This document shows, in pieces, positions 11,040-23,939 of a stretch of 64,000 bases of DNA (position 1 is the stretch's first letter; each line of letters begins with the position of its first letter). The DNA lies in contig CP099844.1 of the NCBI GenBank assembly GCA_030062745.1, forward strand, positions 5,671,481 to 5,735,480, in the 5' to 3' direction. The stretch comes from Capitulum mitella (Eukaryota > Arthropoda > Thecostraca > Pollicipedomorpha > Pollicipedidae). The position numbers were made by a program, and so were the translations under genes. Below the pieces are notes generated by a model. It made no database searches and was not told the DNA's origin. It was given only the letters and a program-made list of their open reading frames with translations.

Positions 11040-13333
11040 CTGGACACAAAAGACATCTTCAACAGAGCGCCTACGGTGACAATGAACACAGTGAAGATGA
11101 CATCATTCAAATACTGCATGTCTATGGCGATGAGGAAACACGTTTTTTGAAAATGTTATGCACTCTCGGTGGGAGACATTGGGAAGCACTGACCCACAGT
11201 GTCCGATATTTGAACAGCAGATCTAGGATGCTATACGCCAAATTTCCTCACAGTATGCCGATGAGCTCTATCTTCTATTTGGTCTCAACGGCCTATACAT
11301 CCAAGTTCCAGCTTCATGGCATGCATAGTGTTCACCTCAATCCTGATTCAGAGCTGAGAACAGTCATCATTTCATCCGGCTACTCATTACCGCTACAGTG
11401 CAAAGCACGACTTTAACTTCAATCGCGCAAAACCACCTGACCTTCCCCTATGCCGGCATAACGGATCAACGCGACTTCCTCCGACACATGACTCATTGTC
11501 TCGTGTCATATCATGTCAACGTCATATCATATCAACGACGAATGCCGTAACAAATGACATAAGGAACAGTCGTTATCCAAATTCATAAAGTGAAAAGACA
11601 TTTCAGCAGGTTACGGGAATAAATAATGAAATAAACAAATTTAGGCGACTTCTGAAATTCCTGGCACGACCACAATTTATTAATGCAATAAATGTGGTAT
11701 TCGCGACGCGTTGCACGAAGCAAGGTACACCTTTGATGGTCCAGCATTCTTGGTAAATGAGGATCTGACCGTTGGTGGGAATTCCAGGCAATGGTCGTGA
11801 CACTGAGATGAAATCAGTGAAAACAAGTTGACCTATCATAAAACCGTCCAATGCTAGTTTTCCGCTGCCCTTACGGGATATCAACCCATGAGCTTCACAA
11901 ACAGCATTTATAATGAAAACAAATAAAAAGGTGCCGTATATCTTGATCCTGTATGCCAGCTGCCAGTGGTGCTAAATATCTCACCTGCAACGTAGCAATA
12001 ATTTTTCGGTGAGTCAAATCGTCGATAACTATGTACAAACACACCTTGCTACGGATGCGTTACTGTTCAGCACATTGTCTTCCACCAGGACCTTAGCATT
12101 ACCGCATAAAGTGATTCTAAAATCGCGACGCACTTGGCAGGAACAGCGACGCGTAAGGACGCGGACCGTTTTCGCAGTGCCAGGAAGGCGGCAAGTGCTA
12201 GTCACAGAAACAGAACAAAGGACACCTGCCTCCCGCCAAATGAATTATCCAGGGACATACCAATGTATTCAGCTCCCCTCAGGGGGCGGTATAGGAGGTG
12301 CCAATAGTAGCGAAAACGTCACGTGATCGAGAGGTGTTGGTGACCCAATTCTGCCACTTGGGTGGTTCACACTGGCCTCTGTATGGCACACGGCCGGAGC
12401 AGCTGGGGCGTGACATAAGCAGCTGATGGGGAGTTACATAAACCAACGACTGTGGAACCTGGGAGCACGGGCACTGACCAAACCTGGAAATGAAATTCAA
12501 AAAAGACTACATAAAATGGGGACAATTTGGGAATCTAAATTTTTGGACGACGAGCTATGAACCGATAAAAATGCGAGTGGTGAGCATTTCCTGTTGTTTG
12601 TTGACTTTCAGTATATATCCAGGGGCGAGTTCCGCCTACATATGCCACACCGCGACACTTTGCTGATGCTCATAAGCTAAACGGCTTGAGACGGTGGAGA
12701 TTCAGACACAATGAAGAAACACTTTACTCTTCAATGATCGGTGGTTTGTGAAACCATGAAACAACAGAAAACTACAAAAATTTTGGGAGCATCTCCAAAC
12801 GACTGTAGCGAACCGATTTAGCTTTGCGAGCTTCTCATTTGGTAACAAGCCGCAACAATCTCCGCCCCAAAACAACACCCAATTTCGATACTTCTGCACG
12901 TCTTCCAAAAACAACGTTTTTTTACTTGGAAAACAATGAAAAAAGAACAATCAAAACATGCGGTTTACAATAGACTAACAGACAAACTGAATGCAAACAC
13001 GCGGCATGATCTGATTGGCATTCTTCACAGGAATCCTACCCGTACACATACATAACTCCGTGGCAGGGGTGTAGGATTGCAAAACCAGTTGGGGGGAGGG
13101 CTCAGCCTTGCGTTGATCAACCTGGGGTACCCCCAAATACTGATTTCTCCCCGATCTGGGTCGTTCTGCTTCGCTATTTTGAAAAAGCTGGAGGCTGGCT
13201 GCCAAGTTCGGGGGGCTGAGCTGCAAGTTAAGGATGCTGTAGCCCCCCCCCCCCAACTGTATGAGATCCTACACCCCTGCCCGGTGGCCTTATTTCAGCA
13301 ACATGACCGATCATGAACCCGCTGTATACTTAC
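11040..13333 (-). other. ceramidase intron 1-2
   Basis: Intron between the first two recognised coding exons. Apart from a 216-bp MITE at 13064-13279 nothing is recognised. Open frames on both strands are short. Confidence 0.7.
13064..13279. mobile_element. 216-bp MITE, hAT-like ends
   Basis: Terminal inverted repeat caggggtgtaggat at 13064 and its complement ending at 13279; internally a gttgggggg tract is also mirrored (C-run at 13243-13254). Flanking 8-mers are ctccgtgg on the left and cccggtgg on the right, 6 of 8 identical, compatible with a decayed 8-bp target duplication. It has no coding capacity. It sits in a ceramidase intron. Confidence 0.65.
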
Positions 13334-13459
13334 AGAACTCCGCGATGTAGCTGCTGACCACATAGTTGGCCTCGCACCAGTCCAGAGTCGATGTGGGCTT
13401 GCCCCAGAAGCCCTCCACGGGAGCCATAAGAGCAGTTCACCTTGGCGCCGGGACCCGCA
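13334..13459 (-). CDS. alkaline ceramidase, first coding exon with start codon
   Basis: Minus-strand exon with acceptor tgtttttcag ending at 13460 and donor GTAAGT beginning at 13333. The ATG is at 13427-13425, with a 32-nt 5' UTR segment within the exon. It encodes [20 protein letters not shown] then [11 protein letters not shown] and the first base of the next Trp codon. The [12 protein letters not shown] signature is diagnostic of ACER3-type alkaline ceramidases, whose N-terminus contributes acidic calcium-site residues. The 94 coding nt end in phase 1, matching exon 2. The start is chosen because the conserved N-terminus begins here and the acceptor lies just upstream; another UTR exon must therefore lie further 5'. 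Confidence 0.92.
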
Positions 13460-15644
13460 CTGAAAAACAGCACGCAGTTCCTGCACGTACAGACACAAAA
13501 ACTTCAACGGCAAGGTGAGCTGCTCTGATCTGCAGTTGGATTCCATCAGCACCATGCAGTGCGTGGTAACTGTGAGATTCAACGACGGCACAAGGAAATG
13601 ATTCCGCGCTTTTGCGCCAGAATTTCCTCACTAGGAAATGGGAATGAATCATTGTTTCTGAAGCAAACTAGGTATGACGATGATCAGGTCTCGTTTACCA
13701 TATTATAAGGTGAACCAGTAGCTGAAGTGCCGCTGATCTGGTGCTTTTGCCAGAAGAAGAGACAAGACTTTCCCGAGAAAAACAGAATGTAGTTGTAGTT
13801 GCAGCACTCGCTAACAGAGCCAATGGATAGTACCAGTTTGCTATCTCGAAGCACACGTCCGCAAAATCTCATACAAAACGCAAAAAGCTATATTACCAAC
13901 AACGTCACATCGTTCGTCTATTCGACACACAGCAAACACTAGAGGTACCACTATTACTTAAACTTGAGTTTCCGGGCACTATAACGGGTTAGTCTGTATG
14001 TTTTAAAAGCATGTTAGCGGATATGCTGGCTTGCCGAAAAGTGCTAGCGAGCTAGGTTTCCATAACAGGAGAAATTCGAATCTTTCGTTGACGAGCAATA
14101 CAACAAAGTTATATATCATTAGACTTGCGAAACATATCTATACATGCATTGGCACGGGCGGATTCTGGGAGAAGACACAAGAAAATAAGAAAGACGAGAT
14201 GATGGCTGTATCATTATCCCATCGATACTTTCTTTTCATTACCACCCCTGTTCTGATTCCCTGAACTCGCAACTGACACTGCTACTGTACTGTAACCATT
14301 GTCTTTGGTGAGGATACTGCAATTAGATCAGTCAACAAGGCTAAAAGGAGTGAGGAAGCAATCATACGATTTGTAGATACCTGTCCCCATGATCGGGATT
14401 TTTAGCCCTTCATGTTTTTCAAAAATTGTTCCAAACATGCCTTCACACTACCTAAATTCAACATCCAAGTCAACCTAATTACTTATCATCAGAGTCCAAG
14501 TAAGTACCTAAACGCCGCACGCCAGAAGACGCAAATCAGCCGTTTTCTTCTGTCTTGCTCTGCTGAAGTTTTCAGTTTTTTTTAAGTCATTTTTTTAAAA
14601 CAATTTTGCGCATATGAAAAATTTGCTCAGGCCACAAACTTTGTTTGTTTGAGACCTGTTTCGGCGAAATCTGTGAAGTACTTCGTTAGGCATCGGGGGG
14701 GGGGGGATCGAGTCAGCCCTCCGCGTAAATTCTAGGCGAAATTCAAAGCATGAAAATAGGGTTTGTCTCTGGGCCATAAATGCACGTGAGATTTGGCCTT
14801 ATCTTTGTCATTCAGTCCACGTTCTCGATACCATAACAATGAAACTTGTTTAAGATCATTAAGACGTAATATCCATTTGCAGTCATCAGGCGACCCGTGC
14901 GGATGCCTGATCCGAGCTTGTGAGTATTCTTGTGTCCCACTGACTTGAGCTGGACACTAAAATATGAGTTACAGGGCAATACATTATCAGAGGTCCTTTG
15001 AGACAGAACACTAAGCTGCACACTCATTCGTATACGCCAGCACCGCACAGTCTCAAATGAAAGTTATACTGAGCCGAAACACACCGCTGGTGTTTCTAGC
15101 TTTGCTGGTTCGCTTTTGGTATCGACCTTGCTTGCTTGCTAAGGATGTCGTTTTGACGTCAGACCCACGTAGCAAGTCAAATTTGAATAAAACAATTACA
15201 GGAAATTTCTATCTACCGTACCTCTGCATGTTAAAGGGAATTCGCCGAGGCTCTTTTGGTACGAACAAAGTTAAATTTTGCGCTGCCCTTGTGTGAAATT
15301 GGATCTCGTGACCAAAGTTCACAAGGCCAAGATGTAAAAACTGGTATGGAATGAAATATAAGGAGCAGAGAGTAATCTTGGCACCACTGCGAGTCCAGTG
15401 ATACACAGCTTTAATACATTCTTGTATTATGGGAAATATAGGCCGTTAAAGACAATCATCTGCCACGGTTTCTACAAAAATGACCGAGGACCGAGGCTAT
15501 CATTGAAGAGCCGTAGTTTAGATCGAGCTGAAAATTGCATAGGTCGATTCGGAGCATCAGATAACCTCATAGGCACGCTTATAGCAAAATCTCGGGGATG
15601 AAGGTGTTGGGTCCAGGTCCATCTGTGGTGTAATGTCCTTGAGA

Positions 15645-16872
15645 TCTTAACCCGTCCCCGACTGGGGGGTTGACTGCCCCCCCTGAGGTTTTTCTGGGAT
15701 TGCGAGAGAACCAACAAACGCAGAGTCACAAAACTTTGTGTACCTTTTGCTCCATCAATTTTACGTCTCGTGTCAAAATTTTGACCTCAGGTCAGGTCAG
15801 GTGCCTGACCTAGACCAGGTCAAACAGACCTAAGTCCAAAAAAGTTTAGCTCCCTCTTACTTTTTCGCAAAACAAGATATCTCAGTAATACTTTCAGGGA
15901 TTAGTGATCGTGATAGATGCAACAAATGTGCTATCTCGGATTTTTCGGAATTTTCCGGGTCATTGACCTAAGGTCAAGCCCATTTTTAAGACATATCGCC
16001 GTTTTTTTCTGAAATTGACGGAATATTTCATCACATTTTTAGTGTGGAGTGAAGCAGACATCTAGTTACCGTCATTGAGCAAAGTATCAGTGACCTCCAG
16101 CCATTGACCTGAGGTCAGGTCACGAATAACTGAAGTGGGCCAAAATGTACCACCGTCAAAATCGACGATAAATTACTCAGAATGGGTAGAAAATGGCACA
16201 ACTAGCTTGCGCAGATGTAAGTAATACCAGGAACCTCAAAAAGTTTGAAAAAGTAGCATATTTTGCAAATAAACAGGCTCTCGCGAATAAAGCTCCGCCA
16301 ACTTTGTAGATTGGCAACTAATCAATTTTTCCAAAATTTAAGCATGAGAAACCGTCACAAGAACCACAAAGATCAATACAATTTACATAGATCGTCTTTT
16401 TTCGCAAAAATAAAGGAACGCTAAAATTAGTTCCCGTCAATCTGGTACCGCATACGGCAGCGGCGCACAGTGACGCCTGACGGGAGCATTACGGTGTCTT
16501 TAACTCAACGTTTCGGAGTATATATTGAACAAATCTGAGGAAATTAGACGTGTATCGGCATCCGCGGACATTTACTTGTGCGCTAGTGCCTTTACCTATG
16601 CGTTATTAGTCACAGCCCTTGAGATTCAGGCCATTTCTCGGTCTCATGCAGTCGGGTATGAGAAAACATATATAGGGCGTAAATTGGCTTACATATTATC
16701 TAAAACTAAAAATGAGACCAGTTTCGAGCTCAACTCGTGACGGGCTTTCCAACAGTATGCTTATTTTTATCGTGCGACCAACCGTTCGTGAGTTAGAGGG
16801 GGGGGGCAGTCAACTGCCCCCCCCCCAGTCGACGGTGTTCGGGACGGACCGACGGTCGTGCGCGGGTTAAAG
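15645..16872. mobile_element. 1.2-kb element with G-run/C-run hairpin ends
   Basis: The left end (15647-15735) reads ttaacccgtccccgactgg followed by a G-run, a short spacer, a C-run and gaggttttt. The right end (16790-16872), read on the minus strand, starts ctttaacccg and likewise leads into a G-run/spacer/C-run hairpin (ggggggcagt|tgactgcccccc). The same end structure flanks a second element at 57879-61840. The left end also matches the complement of that element's right end over about 40 bp (AACGCAG..TCAC.AAACTT). The interior is rich in tgacct/aggtca half-sites at 15780-16130. No protein is encoded. Target duplication not determined. Confidence 0.55.
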
Positions 16873-18880
16873 TTTTTGGGGATTATGGACGCTTTAACGA
16901 CGACGGAGATAATTAGAACGATAGGTACCGTTTGTGCGATACTAAATACCACGAAGATGTCACTTAAGATTAGTTCGCATCATTTCGAAACAAGACACTG
17001 TTTCCTGGATAATGTGCTATCCGATATGGATTCGAAACCTGAACTCACATGCCCATTTTACCTGAACTAGCCTTGACTTGCCTGACCTTTCGAAGACCAT
17101 CATGGTCTTCGAAATAAGTCTTGTATGCTAAGAGCATGACAGACACACTGAACATTTGCCCATCGGTTGAGGAAAATGGCCATTTTGACCGTGCAGACCT
17201 AGCTAAAATAAGACAAATCAACGCCCTATTTAATAACTTACTAATTACATCATTTACAGCTGGATATTCATACCATTTTACTCGCAGCCTCCACAACCTC
17301 ACAGCACCCTTCCTTCTAGACTTACATTTTTTCACGGGCCCAGCTTACAGTTTCCTCTAAGAACTGACCAACAGGGAAAATGACACCAACCGGGATGAAG
17401 TCACCTAAATTCTTGGGTATTGCCATGGCAACACCAATAATCATGGGACTTAGCTCTGCCGGTGAAGCAAACCCTCTGACCTCTCCCTGGCCACGTTAAT
17501 GGGCAGCATCAACAAGAATGCGAACCTTGGTGGTACTCGCTCTACATGTGTCACGTCTAAGTTACGTAAGGTTAGTTCTTACTCTACCACTGGATCGTAG
17601 CATATAGATGCATAAGTAAGGTTCTTCCAAAGCGAATCATACATTAACTGTATTTTGGTATATTGTGGAACTAATAAACTGACGTGACACTAATGACACT
17701 AATGACCAATGACGTCACAAATCGAAGTAAACTGCGGCAATGGCAATGAATATTACTTAACCCACGCCTCGTCAATCAGCGCCAAAATTTGCATAAGCAC
17801 AGCTTACTCAATCCTCAATATGTACACGGCTCTGGCTCGGTTCCTGAACATGCTGCATGAATCAATATCGCGCTGATACACAGCGTAAGGGGCGACGCCG
17901 CATAGGAATCCTGCCATGTGAAAAACAGCAAACCTTCACTTACCAAACACTCTACGGTATCGCACGTTTCTTATCTTGGGACTGTATTCATGACAATTTG
18001 CTGATTATCGTAAACAGCACACCATGCGTGGATATGTGAAAGTGACACCAATTACAGATCGCTTATCATCCCACCCTCGAGATTCATGACCGTATATGTT
18101 GCGTGTGGTGAATGCTCGCCAAACGGAATGATTACGGCATACGGCATAAACGGAATGGATATGGCATTACTGCCACTTACAATGTAAGATCAGATCCAAT
18201 GAAAACAGGCGGGTTATTTGGGTGTTACGGCCGAAGACAGCATGCTTAATAAAGATTCCCTGACCCGATACTTCCTTAACAACCTGCATGTTTTTTAGTT
18301 TGCGTTAAGTCTGGGCACATGGCTACACATTCCAATTTTGAGAAGTCTTCGAGGGTTATACTGCGAACCGCAGTTCATGGATGCTTTCGGCTATAACGAT
18401 GGGAAAAGAAACATCTGGACGTATAACGAACAACACTGACGAACAGGCGACTCAACGTTTAGGAAATTATCGAAGAACAACCTAAGCACAACTACTACAG
18501 AACACCCAAACATCGATGCGCAATATGGAGACAAATTAAGCATCATAGCTGCCATATCGTTGTGATGAAAAAACTTTACTCACGGTAAGTTTTCGGGAGG
18601 AATTCTCTAATCACTCGAGGAAATGTTCTTGATTGGGGCCAGGCACGTAGCAAGGATTGTCCTCTGGGGGCCAAATGTCAAACTTTATCATATGCTCCTG
18701 GAATATGACGAAATTTGTACGCAAAATAGTAATTTTATGTGACTGACCTCACATTGAACTCACAGGAATACATATCATGTTTGCTTTTGCAACAAATGAC
18801 CACTGTTCCATATTCGTGCAAAATCGCTATATATCTAGGCCGCTTGGCTCAGGGGACCATGGCCCCCATGGCCCCCCTGA

Positions 18881-18967
18881 GTCTGAAATACTATTGATCT
18901 CCCCTAAGTCTGAAATACTATTGAAACCTAGCTACGGGGTTTCAGGGGTTTCAATAGTATTTCAGAC
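18881..18967. repeat. 21-bp perfect inverted repeat plus direct copy
   Basis: gtctgaaatactattgaaacc at 18908-18928 is the exact complement of 18947-18967, with an 18-nt spacer. A direct partial copy (agtctgaaatactattga) precedes it at 18880-18897. Upstream lies a short palindromic gggaccatggcccccatggcccccctg run. Confidence 0.85.
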
Positions 18968-20619
18968 CCAAAGTATTTCTTTCCGTCACTGCAATGGGCC
19001 TTAAATCAAAATCTCTGAAGAGTGGGAGTCTAGATCCTCACAAGCCCCGAGCCCCTCAGGATTTTCAAGTCATGGACACGTTACTTCACCATCTTGGAAA
19101 CAGAAAGCTGTGCAAAACATGCCAAATGTGGTTGACAATACATAAGTAGCAAAGCGTGGATACTGTATGGATGACAGACATGACGGCGGACGCAGGGAAG
19201 GGAAAGAAACAGCTTTCCTTACGTAATTTTTTTTACACGGCAAATTTAACATCAGACAGACGCGCAACCAGGATTTTACTACGGGGGGAGCTCAATGTGA
19301 ACTGAAATCATACCGAAGCTGCCTGCCGGGAAGACGATGTGAAATGGTTTTCACAAAAACTGCGATTCCCTCTGGCCTTAGAGGGGACGGGCCCAATGCC
19401 ACCCCCCCCCCCCCGGCTACGCCTGTGCCATTAGATATCGTACAGAAAGGAAGTGCGTATTTCAAAATGGCTATTGCTCCCTTAATAACCGTGAAAACAT
19501 GCTAGGGTCACCGTTAATTCCCAAATCCATGCATGCCCCTGACATGCATGCAACGCATGCAACGCATGACATCAATGCAACGCAAACTTTCTAACAAGAG
19601 AGAGGGAATCAAACTGCCTGCTCACCCGGGATGAATTCAACCAATTATCGTACGGGCAAGCTACTGGGAGAAGGAGACAGATGTTGGGATGCTGACAGAT
19701 TACCAGAGGCGGTACCATGAGGGGGGGGGGGGCACAGATGCAGTACCTGTCTTTTGGTCTGGCAAAGTTCAGCAGTCACGCCATGACGTTCCATGAAACG
19801 AAATGACGACATGCTACCCGCCAGCTCGGCTGCATCGAGTCAACCCGGGGATTCAGGCAGCAATCCCGACCATGGATATGTTTCAGACTGCTGCCGCTGC
19901 TCTTCAGACCAACCGGTCGCAGACACGAAGCAGCCGCGACCTACCGGACCGAGAGTACAGGCCACCGAGGCTCCCGGTACGTGACAGGCAGCCGGAGAAA
20001 GAAGACGGCAGACGCAGCTTGCCGAGTCCCGGTTGCCGAGCCGGGTTGCGTGGAACAAGTGTGTTCTCCGCGACATTTGCGTTTTATCTGTCATGGTGTA
20101 GCTGAGGTATTCGTTGCAGTTCAGCGTGCGTTCATTTGCGTTGTTGTCATTTTAAGATTTTACCGAGACGTGCCGAAATGCAAAGAACGGGGGGAGGGAG
20201 GAGTCAGTTTTACATCGGTCATCTCCCGTATTCCGCGCGGAGCACGTGATTCGCCGCATCATCTTCTATAGGCTCCATGGGATCACTCTAGCTTGCCTAG
20301 CGCTTACGTGATGACCTCCAGCCGTCTAAAGCTGGATTCCTGCGGAGGCCGGTATCCATAGCGTGCGAGGACAAGTGAACTGACTGGTTTTCGTTCGTGA
20401 GTCAAAATACTTCGCGATGCGTGAACGACTGAGTTATCTCGTAGCGGGAGATTTCAATGTTGCGTCGCCAGCCGAATTTCTTGCAACAGAAATTAAAGGG
20501 TCCAAGACTCTTTAATCAGGGCCATGTGAAATGTCCGGAGCATGCTAAATGATGATGGCACTGTCAGCAAATTCCGAAACCACTTTGGAAATCGGTACAC
20601 AAGCCCAAACATTACTTAC

Positions 20620-20950
20620 CTTGGCGGACCGCAGAACCACGCCAGAGCAGTAGACACGACAGCTTCCGCGGCCGGCGTCACAGCCACGACCACCCAGCTC
20701 ACGCTGGGCCGAAAATAGAAGCCACGTGAGCAGGCCAGCCTCTCCCCGGCACGATCTCTAGCCTCCGCTGATCCCGCACGGCCGACACACGACTCCAGTC
20801 CCGCCAGCGGACTCCTCGGGGCTGTCACTGGCCCGCGCGAGAACGCCGCGCCCACAGCCGAGCCGCGCGCACAGCCGTACGGACCGCCGCTACCCACGAC
20901 GCCGGCCACACTGCGCGTACTTCCCGCGGCCTTCCTGTTCAGGCTGTTCA
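20620..20950 (-). other. candidate non-coding first exon of the ceramidase gene
   Basis: On the minus strand an excellent splice donor (CAAG|GTAAGT) ends at 20620, and the sequence upstream is GC-rich and open. The first ceramidase coding exon at 13334-13459 starts with a splice acceptor and only 32 nt of UTR, so an upstream exon on this strand is required, and this is the best candidate in the window. The 5' limit is unknown. It could instead belong to another minus-strand gene. Confidence 0.4.
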
Positions 20951-21130
20951 GTATGAGCGGCTCGGTAGTTGGTCGGGCGGCCAGGTGAGGGCAGCACCGA
21001 CGGCGGCCGGTGCGGCTGCACCGACACACCTCTTGAAGGGATGGGTCAGCCGGCTGCCAAGGTCGCTCCGGCCGCCAGCATCACTGAACCCGTCGGACAC
21101 GGCTGCCATGCGGGCCAACTATTGCAGTCT
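20640..21130 (-). promoter_or_regulatory. CpG-rich block, possible promoter region
   Basis: CpG- and GC-rich compared with its AT-rich surroundings, lying at and upstream of the candidate first ceramidase exon. I see no TATA box at a convincing position. Inferred from composition and gene position only. Confidence 0.25.
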
Positions 21131-21307
21131 GAAAACACGCGTGGAAGCCGGGGATGGCAGGCCCGGGGAGGGACATGTCAGGGGTGGGAGGCATGGGGGG
21201 CGCACAGGGACACAGCCAGGGGTGGGAGGCATGGGGCCATGCCCCCTCCCTGAGCCAAGCGTTCTACACTTGATATTTAGCGATTTCGCAGGAATACGAA
21301 AAAGTGG

Positions 21308-21308
<1 letters not shown>
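21131..21308. repeat. short direct repeat, ggggtgggaggcatgggg type
   Basis: The phrase aggggtgggaggcatgggg occurs twice (about 21179 and 21217), with gacac/cagg spacers, inside a purine-rich segment. No gene. Confidence 0.6.

Positions 21309-21362
<54 letters not shown>
21309..21362. repeat. (TA)n microsatellite
   Basis: About 27 uninterrupted TA units. The long Tyr-Ile open frames here are artefacts of the repeat. Confidence 0.98.
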
Positions 21363-21363
<1 letters not shown>

Positions 21364-23059
21364 TGCAAAAGCGAGCATTGTACGCTCTCCTCTTGCGCGT
21401 GAAATGTGAGGCCAAATACAAAGAACTGCTGCTATTCCTGTGAATTTCGTCATATACCAGTGGCATATGACATATTTTACATCCCCGGGGGAAAATCCTA
21501 GCCACGTGCCTGCGAGCGTACCAGTTCCGAACTTCTGATCAGAACCGGACAGACCATCTACATGAAAGACACTGGAAGTCGCGTTTTTTAACCACACGAA
21601 ATCTACTGAAACCACTTTCATCGTCTTCCTGAGAAAAATCCTGCAGGTGGTTCCGAGGACGAGCTTTCTTTCACCATTAGCCGCAAACCGCGAAGGAACT
21701 TCAGCAACGTAAGAGGAACAGCAGCGCTGGCCCAGCTTCACGGAAACAATCGCCTTGTGGAAATGACGTTGAATGGAAAGAATGCTTCTCAAAATACAGG
21801 AGGTGGCCACTCAGAAATGCCGGAAAGATCCGACTGCAGTCAAAGCTTTTTCCGAGCTAACCACAATCGGCGTAGCTGAACTGATCGTCTTGGGTTGTGG
21901 GTGAGACCAAAATGGTAGTCACAGGCTATGGATACAAAATAAATGATCACCACTCAGGGGGATCAGAAGCTGTCTGTGTGCCTTTGTCAACAACAGGGCA
22001 GCGTTTTCAGGGTTGGGAGAGACAAAAGCCATTTGAAGTTATTTTTCAATTCTCTGTCATAGACCATGACAATTTCCCCAGATATTGGTGGGGGCGGGGG
22101 GATGCAGATGGCCCACAGCGGACAGTGGCCCTGCGTTTCCGCTATCTTTGTCCCCTGTCTCGCTGACCAGTTAACCTGGTCAAAATCTCTAAGAGTGTTC
22201 TATGCTCGAACGGGCAACACCAATCTTCTGTTCTTCAAGTGCAATCGTCAAGACGCTTACATATATTGATTACATGCTAGAATGAAAGGACGATTGCAGT
22301 AGTCGTTGTTTGGCACGCTGGACAACAGCTGGACGCTCCCGCTTTTTGACATTTACAGTGCAAACTCGGAATAAAACAATTATGGTCGCATGGTCCGTTA
22401 AATGCGAATCATTGGTATGCTGCATGTATCAGTCCACGCTGGCTTCTGTTGGGGATGTTAGCAAAATTCCAAATCATGGGAAAGGAGAAGATAGGATAAA
22501 ACTAGACTACATGTCTCTGACAGACCAGGACCATTTCGCATCCCCTCACGTGTGCATTGCTGAAGGCATGGCCTCGCCGTCACGGTTACAAAATCGTAGC
22601 AAATTGATCGAGGGGTAATATTAGCATGTACGACTTTCGACGGCGGCCTACGTAAATAAACGAAAGAGCTTCTGGTCGGCAGCTGTTGCTATGTCGGGGC
22701 CATGCCGTCATGTCATACCGTTTACGGTAATTGGTTTGGAACTCGGTAAAAACTGATGTTGTTAGAGGTGCAAAGACCCTTAGGCATCGTCCTCGGGTAG
22801 GGGAGGGGAAAATAATCGGCGTGGGGTCGATGGTTGTGGCGTGTAACGAGGCAGTCTCAGCAGCGGCGCACACAAATAATCCATGGTTACAAGCCAATGG
22901 TTAAAAAAAGAAAAATAGTGATCAGTAGCTTAAACTGCAGTATGGCGTCAAAAGCATGCATGACACGTTTGAAAGTGTTTCAGAAATACTCTAAGCAGGT
23001 CAGAAGTGTCGCTCATCACGTATTCAGCTTTCCTTTCTCTGGGAAGGCCATATGAAAGC
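21363..23059. other. no gene recognised
   Basis: No exon or element is recognised on either strand. Confidence 0.4.
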
Positions 23060-23067
23060 ATCAAAAT

Positions 23068-23230
23068 CACTGGCGCAGCCAAAGGGGTCTGGGGGCCCGG
23101 ACCCGCCCTTAGGCACGCATTTTTTGTGAAAGTCATTGCACATCGTCTTCCCAGCAGGCGGTTTTCGTATGATTTCAGTTTACACTGGGGTTCGGGTCCC
23201 CTCCTTAAGAAAATCCTGGCTGCGCCCCTG
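23068..23230. mobile_element. 163-bp MITE with 8-bp target duplication ATCAAAAT
   Basis: Inverted ends cactggcgcagcca (23068) and, on the other strand, caggggcgcagcca (from 23230). Perfect 8-bp direct repeats atcaaaat flank it at 23060-23067 and 23231-23238. Inside, the ggtctgggggcccggaccc and gggttcgggtcccc segments are partly mirrored. The 8-bp duplication and the CA-GGG-type end point to a non-autonomous hAT element. No coding capacity. Confidence 0.88.
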
Positions 23231-23238
23231 ATCAAAAT

Positions 23239-23939
23239 TCGATGAATTGAAAACTACTCACCAACGTCGAATTTCATAACACCGTCAATGTTACGTGATA
23301 CAAAATTCCTTTAGCAGAGACGCACTTGATGTTGATCACGAAGCCATTGTGTGGAGAATTGAAAGTCGAAACGTTTGTTATTATTTTGAACGAAGATAAG
23401 CTAATGAGTATTGGTGGGCTTTTCAGATATCGTCGTGGTTAAACTTCAATGTAAGTTGTTCACAAAAAATGACTATGACGCCTTCGGCGTTGTGACGAAA
23501 AACGGGGCTCGGAATGGCTCCCGTATCCCGAATAATTTGGAGAAGCTCCCCTACCCGACACCCGTAAATCTACACCTGTAAATAACGCGCCAGGTATGTC
23601 ATGACATCGATTTGACACGCGCTTTGGCGGAGTACATTTTTTTACACATAACTGTCGTTGCACTAATGCCAGAGCACTGAAATACCGCTCCAAAATCAAA
23701 AGTCGAAAAGCGGTCGTGTGGGCGCTAATCGTCCGTGCCGCACGGTGGCGCTCGTGTCGGACCGCACGACGGGCACGATGTTACCCAAGGAATAGGTTCC
23801 GCGAGACGGCCGTCTACAAAACAGACGATAACGCAAAACATTCTGTCTTTTCCCTACAGAACTATTTGTCCGGCCTCAACGAGACGTTGCAAGGAGTTAC
23901 TCTGCGAAACGACTGCACTTACAACGAAGCACATGTGAC
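23239..23939. other. no gene recognised
   Basis: Nothing is recognised; open frames at 23716-23943 are not similar to any protein I know. Confidence 0.4.

Larger units (their letters stand above)
13460..20619 (-). other. presumed first (5' UTR) ceramidase intron, about 7.2 kb
   Basis: Between the acceptor of the first coding exon and the good splice donor at 20620. It contains the hairpin-ended element at 15645-16872, an inverted repeat at 18881-18967, homopolymer G/C runs (14695, 19397, 19720) and otherwise no recognised gene. Open frames are below 100 codons and unsupported. Confidence 0.5.
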
